Assembly: GCA_033064195.1 (NCBI GenBank) | Contig: JARBJD010000029.1 | Span: forward strand, 1-64,000 | DNA length: 64,000 bases | Direction of reading: 5' to 3' | From: Blattamonas nauphoetae | Lineage: Eukaryota > Preaxostyla > Oxymonadida | In this document: positions 56,318-64,000 of the stretch, in pieces | Numbering within the stretch: position 1 is the stretch's first letter | How the letters are laid out: each line of letters opens with the position of its first letter | Position numbers and translations under genes: made by a program | The notes under the pieces: model-generated | Told to the model about the DNA's origin: nothing | What the model saw: the letters and a program-made list of their open reading frames with translations, nothing else | The model's database searches: none

Positions 56318-57212
56318 CTAAACCAAGTCTCTCTCTTTTCTCACTTCGACATCCCACTTTGTGAACGAAGTTAGTTCGCGACCCTTTACCTTAATCTATC
56401 ATTTTCAATCTTTGAAATTGCTCGATTCTCCTTTTCTCTCTATTCCACGTCTCTGTCATTCATTAAAGACACATTATAAACCAAAATAGAGACAATAATA
56501 ACAGATCTGCGTGTAGACTTTCAGATCTGCGTCTAGACCGATCTGCAGATCTGCGTCTAGACTTTTTCAGATCTGAGTCTAGACCTACCCCCCTGTAGGT
56601 TGCGAAAAGAGACTCTGTAGGTTGTGAAAGGGAGCCTGTAGGTTATTTTGGTTCTCTGTAGGTTGTGTCTCAACACTGTATTCTCGACTCATTCAACTCC
56701 ATAAATCATGCCAGAGACCACAACGGGCTTCGTTCATCCATCATCGTCCGACTTTTCACTATTCTCAGAATTACACAATTTTCAGATATAATTCCATAAA
56801 TATTCCATATCTGTTTGCATTTCACCATCAGAATTCAACTCCATTTTCTGTTTCAATCTTTGTGTGTTGTGATCCTTGATCAAGACCACAACAACAATGT
56901 CAGAGATTGTCGAATCAAATGGACACTATTGTCATTAATTCCATTTCATTTCACATATATTCACTCTTTCTATTCGTTTTTTCTCCATCATCAACCAATA
57001 AACACTACAGATCGTGAAATGCACATCGAAACAAAAGTGTTCGAGAAAATCCACTAGTTCCTCCGAACCGATTTTCAAATGAAATCATGAAATGATGTAA
57101 CTCTCTATAAAGTTCAAGCTTTTCCACAATCCCCCCTCTAATAGTACCTCTCTCTCACACAGTCGCTCCACAACCTACAGTCTCCCGATAACCTACAGGG
57201 TACATCCATGCC
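56151..57212. repeat. right TIR leader
   Basis: The mirror of left 44,985-45,310 spans about 56,151-56,585. It then has three to four CTGTAGGTTGTG-like repeats (56,585-56,670) and about 500 bases not present on the left (56,680-57,165, AT-rich, no gene), and closes with the terminal 45 bp shared by both ends. The leader is therefore asymmetric. Confidence 0.85.
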
Positions 57213-57220
57213 CACTTTTG
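57213..57220. repeat. target-site duplication, right (CACTTTTG)
   Basis: Second copy of the 8-bp target, followed by TTGTTCTCTG as in the empty site at 31,092-31,102. Confidence 0.95.
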
Positions 57221-57899
57221 TTGTTCTCTGTCCTTCTGTTGTGCTGGTTTCCTTTCCAGCTCCGACCAAACTGGAGTGGAATGGTGTTGCAAGAGCTGGT
57301 CTCTTCGCACCTGTCCTCTGCCGAGAGAATGTGAGAAGACACAGCGCTTTCTCTGTCTCGCTCACTCCACGTCGATTCTGTCCAAAGAGTAGTTCCACAT
57401 TTCACCGAACACCATCTTACGACACCGTCTTGCTCTTCCTTCCCCACTCCGTCAACACCCTTGCTTCCTTCTCGTTTCGTTTTCTAGTTTTTGTCGCCTG
57501 TATCCTTCTTTGGATGTCTTCGCCACTCCCTCCTTTTTCTCTGTCTTGCGTTGTTTGGTCTTTGCGTCGTCTTGTGTTGGATGTGCTGCTCGATCAGTTT
57601 CAGCCCACGTCAGCCTCTCCTTCCGATGGAGTGGAGAGAGCGTGTTCTTCATCCGTCTCTTGTTCTGAACGAATGATTCAGAATCTTCATTGGCCGCGAC
57701 TGATTGTGAGTTCACTCTGTCATTTCACGATTCTTCCATATCTCGTCACACCCACATCATCTGATCTGTCGGTTCTTTGATTCGGGACGGAGTAATCAAC
57801 AAAAAGAAGATGACAGTCAAAGAATAATGATTCTGAATTGTTGGGTAATCGTCGAATAAGACATGCAGTGAAGTGGGTTCGACAGACGACCAACTTCGA
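57221..57899. other. conserved intergenic block, empty site of the 2-kb MULE
   Basis: Matches 31,093-31,724 and 33,736-33,791. GGTAATCGT at 57844-57852 is the unoccupied target of the Pack-MULE-like element. Frames on both strands stay open in both copies (57,208-57,780 + and 57,452-57,715 -), perhaps only because the copies are young. Confidence 0.6.
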
Positions 57900-60800
57900 T
57901 CACAGTTCGTCTGCATTCAATGCCAGCTCAATTCTGAAGAATACTGTGAGACCCATCATGTCCTGATTTGTGTCCACTTCGATCCCCACCACTCGTTGTT
58001 CCAAGGCATCGTCCCACCCTTCTTCTCTTAAAAGTACTTCTCGTCTCTTCTGCCGCTCTCGTTTGTTTCTCTTCCATTCGTAAGTTCTGTTCAGCATGCT
58101 TCTGAAGACACTCCCAAAAGGCTTTTCATTCTCCATCTCGACCATCGTTCGTGTTTCCCATTTCACCATTTCTGACACAAAGTCGGCGTCGTGTTCGTCA
58201 GCTCGAAGTTCCATGTTTTTGATGTGATGGTACATCCGACAGAGATGGCTCTCGAGTTCAGATTTGTTCGCTTCATCCAGAATGAGTTTATCCGAATTGT
58301 GGAACATCAGTCAGTCCCGCATTCCGGAATTTGGAATACTTTTTTATTGTAAGGGACGATCACAACACTTTATGCCAACTTGATTCCAGTGTCATTTGAA
58401 AAGAGCAGAAATAACAGAAATGATGTTACGAAGGGAAATACTATGAATTCGTCAGACATAATCCACTAGAAAGCCGAATTGGAGCTGACCCATAACAGGT
58501 GATCTCCGTCAGCACCATCGAAGGAAGAATCTCTGGTTGAATCAATTATGTGTAGCAAATTGTAGACACCTGTTGGTTCTTCTCCAATGGGAAGAATCTT
58601 AAAATCTCCATATTCGTTGAGAAGTGTGTGATCGGCTCCTTTATTAAAAAAAATATGCCAAATTCTGGAATCCAGGACTGACTGATGAATGTGATGAATT
58701 TCTTGGCGGGCTCGAACACAGAAACACGAATGTGACGATATTGTTCAAAAATGGTGTCTTCATCCTTTCCAATCGGATCAACCATGAGGTAGAGGAACTT
58801 GGTGAGTTGGAACTGAGTTTCGGACTCCGAGAGAGGAAGAGAAACAAAATCGACGGTTTCAAATATCATCCCAATAAAATTGGATGTTATCAAGTTTTCT
58901 TTCATCCACGGATTGTGAAGAACGATGTTCAGGATGGTAATGATGATGTTCACCTTGACGTCTTCGTGAGAGAGTTGAAGTGAGGAGAGAATGAGGTAAG
59001 GGAAGGAAGGATCGTCGATGATGATTGTTTGGAAGGCAGATTTGAGGGGAGTTGTCAGACTGTACGTCCAATTGAGGAGATAATTCCAGCCATCACTCAC
59101 ACATTCTTCACACTTATCTTTAAGGTTGTCGAGAGAATCAACCACATGGGTGTCATCTCCAGAAATTAATGGAGTGGTTGAAGAGGAGTCGGAGGGAAGA
59201 GAAGCGATGAGATTGTCGATGAATGAAATGGTCCAGAGAATCATTGGAAGAGCTTCTTTCACAAGGACAAGCAATTCAAGAACAATTTCAGAATCAACCT
59301 GAAATGATGATAAATGATGAAAAGAGTCAAAACACACTTCGATCGGCGGCTCTGCCGTCATAAGATGGGTGATTCTCTTTGAAAAATCGCAAAACACTAA
59401 TGTGCGTCACCAAAAATTATTTTTTGCGGAATTACCATTCGTCTGTTCAGTCGACTGAAAATGAGTGAATTACCGGATTTCAAGGAAGATCGCGTTCGAT
59501 ATCTCCTTTTTTTGTTCAGGACTCTTCTGCACATTTTTTGTAACAAAACAGGTCCAAAGACAAACTACCGATAATTTACAACAGAAAAAACCAATTCTGT
59601 GTGAGAGCACTGGTATAAACTCCTCCATTGAAGAAAAAGACACGAAAAGTGCGGATTGACATATTCAATATTCTCGATATATTAGGTCCGTAACATTTGT
59701 TGAACGTGTCTAACAGAGACTCTCTGAGGGAAATACTGAAGGACCATGGTGTTTGAGGCGAGGTAGTACAGATTGATGACGATTGAAAAAAGAGCATTCA
59801 TTTTTGGGTCTACAAGACCAGAAATGCATGAATAAAGACATACCAGCGAGCGAAAACTATCGATAACATCCGATTGAACGATTTATGTGAGAGTTATCTC
59901 GTTGTGCTCATTGTTCCGGCGCCCCTCAAAAAAATCCCGAGTATCTGAACGTGAGAAAGAAAGAAACGGTACAAACCATGATGTGAGTGTGTTATCCACA
60001 GTTTGATGTCGGTTTCATCATTGATATATATATCGAACAGAAGTCTGATGGGTGATTAGTCGCCTGAGCATCGGATCCGCGATAAAGTTCGCCAACATGA
60101 AGAAAAGACGAAATTCACACCTTGAACATGGAGAGAGCACCTGTGACGGTGAGTAGAGGGTATTTGTCGATGAATATCAACGTACAGGCGCTGGAGTGAC
60201 GGATGCGATTTTTGAAAAAGAATCACACAGATGTGTTGGGAATCCGTAAGCATTTGAACAGAAGACCATCGCGAATTCGAGTACGGAAGGATCATCATTC
60301 GCGAGCTGGATGAAAGTTGGGAGGTGTGAAGGATCGGTCGGGAGATTAGTTTGGAATTCGGAGAAAACGATTCGAAGTTTCTTTGTCAGAGCAGCCAGGA
60401 ATGAGAGACCAGAATATTGTTGGTGTGATGAAGATGACGGGAAGATGGGTGAGGGGAGAAGTGTGAGAGCAGGTGGGTCTCGTTCGATGACTTCGGTCAG
60501 AGCACCGAGAGAATGTGAGGCGATTCTGAGATGAGGGAAGAGAGTAATCTGAGCCAAAGCGGTAAGAATTGCAGGTGGAGGCGATGCATCCCAGAGAGTC
60601 TTGAATGTGGAAACGATAAGGTCTTCGTTATGCCAAAAAAACAAGTCGACGATTTCAGGTTCGAAAAAGAGTGATTCTACGCAAGAACAACACTGAAAAC
60701 CAATGAAGAAGATGAAGAGATGAAACACACTGATTCCAATGCAGCACATGAAGACCAATCTCCAAACTCCGTGATCACGAAAGACGAGATTTCAGACGAA

Positions 60801-61318
60801 AGCGAGGAGCGAACGAACGAGGGCGATTTCGAATCTGAAAGAAAGCAAGAAAGCAAGAAATGAAGACATCCATCATCACAACCAAGAAAACCACAAACAA
60901 AGAATCTCAAGCAATTTCAACAGTTCAGTCTGAAAGCGAGAATGACCACAAGAGAAAAGGTGAGACCACAAGTCCAGATGAGTGTGCGACACAACACAAT
61001 GGAGACAGATATTGGCACCAATCATCGAAACTGTCATCTGTCTCACTTTCTAAAACACATCCAAAACATCCAAATCGGTCAACAACAAAACGATGAAGAC
61101 AACAAAAAAACACACCTGATACAACTTTCTGCAATTGTCTGAGTGTATTGACAATTATTTCTTCATCATCACTCTTCAGTGTTTCGAGAAGAGAGGATAT
61201 GTTGGACTGAGAACGAGAGAGATGAATCACGAAAATGACGGACCTGATTCCAACTGGTGTGTGTGTTCAAAACACTCGGTGAAAGATCTCCATTCGGAAA
61301 AGAATGCTCAGGGATCAT
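57900..61318 (-). CDS. helix-rich multi-exon family protein, locus 3 (interrupted)
   Basis: Start ATG 61318; exon 1 MIPEHSFPNGDLSP ends at CAG before GTCCGTC; a 37-nt intron; exon 2 SNISSLLETLKSDDEEI. Later pieces are an exon ending ITEFGDW (about 60,765), CCSCVESLFFEPEIV to VFCSNAYGFPTH (60,693-60,229), TAEPPIEV...(59,360), VDSEIVLELLVLVKEALP to QLTKFLYLMV (59,300-58,685) and the C-terminal 135 codons (58307-57900: DKLILDEANKSELES, KRERQKRREVLLREEGW, TGA). Helical solenoid, function unknown. Two elements (58308-58684 and 59368-60228) are inserted in exons, so as it stands it cannot encode the whole protein. Sequence otherwise is well kept, so loss is recent. Confidence 0.6.
58308..58684. mobile_element. 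377-bp MITE
   Basis: Ends CAGTCAGTCCCGCATTCC and, inverted, CAGTCAGTCCTGGATTCC, then GAATTTGG on both. AT occurs on each side (58306-58307, 58685-58686). Locus 2 reads GAACATGAACGTG at 34,193 without a break, which gives the empty site. The CAGTC start recalls the foldback at 27,272 but the rest differs. Confidence 0.8.
59368..60228. mobile_element. 861-bp TIR element, copy 2
   Basis: Ends GGTGATTCTCTTTGAAAAAT and, inverted, GTGTGATTCTTTTTCAAAAA. AGATG flanks both ends (59363-59367, 60229-60233), a 5-bp duplication. Locus 1 is uninterrupted at the same codon (GTCATCAGATGAGTTGGG, 28,708-28,725). Nearly identical to copy 1 (25,834-26,694, inverted), so both moved recently. No transposase recognised. 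Confidence 0.82.
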
Positions 61319-61369
61319 CTAAGAGTCACCTGATCCGTTTGTTGGGAGGAAGATGAACCAGGAATCAAG

Positions 61370-63020
61370 TATACTGCCCGACACGACGACAAGATCCGGC
61401 TGTAATTTTTGTTTTTTCACGGAACAAGAGAGAGTTGAGAGTTCCTTTTTCACTCCCAACAACTACCTTGAGTTATACATCTCCGTGATTTTTTTGGAAG
61501 AACAACAGTGAAAAATAAGAGAGAATGACGTGAAATGTAACTGTAGTGGGACATGCGTCTGACGACATGACACGTGATTCACCTCGGATTGCACTCACAA
61601 ATGGAACAATGATTTTCAATGTCCACACAGAGACAGATCAAGATGGCTAGACGAAGAAGAAAGGGGAGAAACGAGGCAGCTCGCATTCTGGGAGACTCTG
61701 TCAATACCGTCTCCAAGGACACCAACACGCTGATCGTCGAGTATTGACAGCGAATCGCGAAATGAAAAGGCCTACCACAACCTGACACCGTCAAGATCTT
61801 GAAAAATGTTCAGATCGAAATCTCAAACGAGTCCAACAGCACAGTCGGTCAACTGAAGAGAGATCTGAAAAGCAGCAAGTCAAGCCTTTCCTTCCAATGC
61901 ATCCTCAAAAATGAATCCAAGTTGTCTCAGTTCATCTCCCAGAGTTCCTCCATCACATTCCAATCATTTTCAAAAACGTTTCACTTTCACAAAGAACACT
62001 CGTTGGAAAGGTTTGAATTGATGAGCTTTGGATGTTTGAGGATTCAACAAATTCGAGGGGGAGAGGACAAGAGACATTCGACAATGACAGATAGAAAAAA
62101 CACACCACGCCAAGAATCAAGGTCACATGTCACCTCTTATCTCTCAGGATTTGGGTATGTGTTGGGATTCGTTTTTCTGCCAAAGTTTTCTTCAGTGAAA
62201 ACAGAATGCGTTTGAAACTTCCACTGATGCTTCCATCAAGTGACGAGCCAAGGCAAAGATAGACCCTCTCCACCACACACGGCTCCTTCTCGGTGATAAA
62301 GCTTGATGAAACAAGAAAAACCATGAAACTTCAAAGAATCAAACAGGTCAATATCGGTTAGAAATACCTTCAAACACTCTTTACCGACTTTAACCTCATC
62401 AAACACATTTCGTGAACGCTCGTATCAATTCTTTTCGAAAATTATGCGATTTATGTCACAAGGGACTTCATTCGTCCAAAAATCGTGCTAGGCATGGGCA
62501 GTGGTCGGTCTGAAAAGATCTAGTCCAGTCCCTAAAAATAAAACAGTCGGCGACTAATTTGAAGTGCCCTTTAGTCTAGCTGTAGCACGATAGCTTTTTG
62601 TTCCCCGGACCAAGGATCGAATCCCGCCAGTGTCACTTTATTGTTCACATTTTCTCATTTTTGATTCACAACATCACTATAATTATTTCATCTCATTTTT
62701 CTCGAAATTAATATTCAAAACGTCGTAGTTCAAGAGTCCCTGAGTCGGTCTGTCCTTCCCCAACATCGGACAAAAAGTCGGCCTGACCGACCGACTCCGA
62801 CTCCTTCTCTTCGTTCTCTCAACTTTTCCACTCACCCAAATGATGATGAAATGGTGTTTTGTTTCTTTTTCATCCTTTACAACCTCTTTCTCTTCATTTG
62901 TCAGCAAATGATGACGTGATCCAGCCCAACTCGGAAATAGGCATTTTGAGAAGAGAAAACGAACATTCACAACATCAGTGTGCTTTTACATTGTTTTTAC
63001 ACTCTTATCAACCTCTTTCT
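61370..63020. other. spacer with only weak coding signals
   Basis: A 34-codon basic frame at about 61,642 (MARRRRKGRNEAARILGDS) and a 138-codon frame at 61,799-62,215 (+, Ser/Lys-rich) are open but match nothing I know; the second may be composition-driven. The segment 62,480-62,800 has GTCGGTCTG-type repeats. No gene is supported. Confidence 0.35.
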
Positions 63021-63029
63021 CATCATTTA

Positions 63030-63543
63030 TGTGAAGTTGATGTCTTGTCCATCCACCATCGTCGACCATCTCCACGCTATCTCTACCCGGTGGTGATGAA
63101 GAATGGAACACTGTGTGGATTTGGGGAATGAATCAGCACCGATTGAATGCTTTGTACTCACTTGATATCGTGGCACAGACCTAGACCTTCCTGACGCCAG
63201 GCAAGAACCGACCACCACCGATCTGCTCGCATGTGGCTGTATACTCACCTGTGTCTCGCTCGATGATTGTTTTTGGAGGTCGGACATCGGAAAGGTCAGA
63301 GAACAAGCTGTGGGCTTACTCCTTCTCCCAACATTCTTGGTCGGTTGTGACAACGGAATCGTCGCCTCCCCAACCCCGATATTTCCACTCAGCGTGCACA
63401 CAATTCATCCCCTCTACACTTCAAGCGATCTCGTTCACTGCATTTCCTCTGTCAATCCCAGCAGTGACCGGCTATCACTTCACGCCTTTCATAAGCTCCG
63501 AATTCCACCCTGTCGCACCTGCTGCGGTTCCACAAGTGGCTTA
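63030..63543 (+). pseudogene. Kelch-repeat protein relic
   Basis: Three consecutive Kelch blades are readable: RRPSPRYLYPVV...GTLCGFG, then MNQHRLNALYSLDIV, then PPPICSHVAVYSP...MIVFGGRTSERSENKLWAYSF and PPQPRYFHSACTQF. Between blade pieces one base is missing (GGGGAATGAATC where GG-GGA-ATG-AAT is expected, about 63,127), and a TAG stands in the place of the usual Trp of the blade (63,181). Kelch propellers are protein-binding scaffolds. The upstream part and the rest of the propeller are not visible. It is either a pseudogene or a gene with sequence errors; it has two lesions in 500 bases. Confidence 0.65.
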
Positions 63544-63627
63544 GATTGATGTGGATTACCTATGGTCCGTTTTCTAATGTCTGGAGGGATAGCGTATGAC
63601 CACAGCTTCCTCTCCGACATTTAGGTT

Positions 63628-63957
63628 TTGGAGAAGATTGCAGACTCAAACACGGATATCCCTACGACTATGAACGACACAGTGTCGCAGTTGATCAAAA
63701 AACTGGATTCACAACAGAAATTCATGCAAGAGGGTATTTTATCAACTCTTTCTGTCAAATCGACAATCGACGAACTACAAAGGAAATACCCAAGAACTGA
63801 GATTTGTACTTGTCCACACAGCAGCCACATGTTCTTTCTGGCTTTTAAGAGACGATTCTGCGCGAGTTCATCCAACCCTTCCGCCAAGTTTGGCAGTCAC
63901 CTTTCTTCACAACAGTACTGTCGACACTGTGCCATACCCACCCGAAGTAGTTACTAA
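63628..63957 (+). CDS. hypothetical protein, probably partial
   Basis: A 109-codon frame ending in TAA at 63957. Its first half is helical with coiled-coil character (NDTVSQLIKKLDSQQKFMQE). The second half (CTCPHSSHMFFLAFKRRFC) is Cys/His/Phe-rich. It follows the Kelch relic by 85 bases in the same direction and might be its C-terminal exon; in Kelch proteins a coiled coil often follows the propeller. No family is recognised. Confidence 0.35.
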   Translation: MEKIADSNTDIPTTMNDTVSQLIKKLDSQQKFMQEGILSTLSVKSTIDELQRKYPRTEICTCPHSSHMFFLAFKRRFCASSSNPSAKFGSHLSSQQYCRHCAIPTRSSY

Positions 63958-64000
63958 TTTCCACAATTCCGATCCAAAATCGGGACATTATGCACTTGAT

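Larger units (their letters stand above)
44923..57212. mobile_element. 12.3-kb Mutator-like transposon with array-bearing TIRs
   Basis: Ends are GGCATGTATGTACCCTG and, inverted, GGCATGGATGTACCCTG. The 8-bp duplication CACTTTTG flanks it. The outer leaders (CTGTAGGTTGT and TCTAGACNCAGATCTG motifs, then a 270-bp unique block) are inverted copies of each other, and inside them lie inverted arrays of one 30-bp unit. Between the arrays is about 3 kb with a MULE transposase (46344-48180) and a 1.1-kb part without a clear gene. Superfamily follows from the transposase and duplication length. The leader identity, clean duplication and single-copy empty paralogue point to a young insertion. The arrays make it functionally similar in shape to foldback elements. 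Confidence 0.93.

Noticed and set aside
49196-56321. Open reading frames of more than 2,300 codons on both strands across the array
   Set aside because: The 30-bp unit is a multiple of three and stop-free in several frames, so these follow automatically from the repeat. They cover both strands and are not evidence of giant proteins.
61642-61746. Histone-like basic peptide (MARRRRKGRNEAARIL)
   Set aside because: Only 34 codons with no histone-fold motif. The basic start alone is not sufficient.
62571-62640. tRNA gene or tRNA-derived SINE (GGATCGAATCCCGCC resembles a B box)
   Set aside because: The acceptor and anticodon stems do not pair well and no A box is convincing. A tRNA covariance search would settle it.
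62480-62800. Second hAT-like element starting near CTAGGCATGGGCAG
   Set aside because: No inverted partner or target duplication was found at the other side.

Overview
This is nuclear DNA of a protist. Genes are split by short GT-AG introns (about 35-110 nt where I can place both ends), stops follow the standard code, and coding DNA is dominated by multicopy families: beta-helix surface receptors with a cytoplasmic pseudokinase tail, and a multi-exon, helix-rich family of unknown function. Gene style and family content resemble an oxymonad/Preaxostyla metamonad such as Blattamonas. That placement is inference from gene style, not a sequence match.

Layout. 1-720 is a C/T-rich minisatellite. 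2.0-4.3 kb holds a decayed or multi-exon von Willebrand A protein and a small membrane protein. 5.9-6.5 kb is a TA-flanked inverted-repeat element. 8.5-15.2 kb (+) and 16.5-22.0 kb (-) are two convergent receptor-pseudokinase genes whose middles are nearly identical while their ends are diverged; each carries one 1-nt frameshift. 22.0-25.5 kb holds a five-exon Rho-like GTPase, a Ser/Pro-rich protein and a PB1-domain protein. From 25.8 to 61.4 kb three copies of the helix-rich family (all -) alternate with receptor relics and many DNA transposons. Two of these copies belong to a roughly 3.2-kb segmental duplication whose members carry different insertions, so each copy supplies the empty site for the other. 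61.4-64.0 kb is sparse, with a broken Kelch gene.

The outstanding object is a 12,290-bp Mutator-like transposon (44923-57212). It has an 8-bp target duplication, an exact paralogous empty site at 31085-31092, and a MULE transposase with D, D, E and CxxH motifs. Its terminal inverted repeats contain inverted arrays of one 30-bp unit: about 24 canonical copies on the left and about 227 (6.8 kb) on the right. The arrays have no length change that breaks phase and stay open in several frames on both strands, and an ORF with the same start lies at the outer edge of both arrays. A second element (31725-33735, 9-bp target duplication) looks like a Pack-MULE carrying WD40-type host exons. An 891-bp foldback palindrome, a 538-bp hAT-like element and several MITEs, most datable against an empty paralogue, complete the set.
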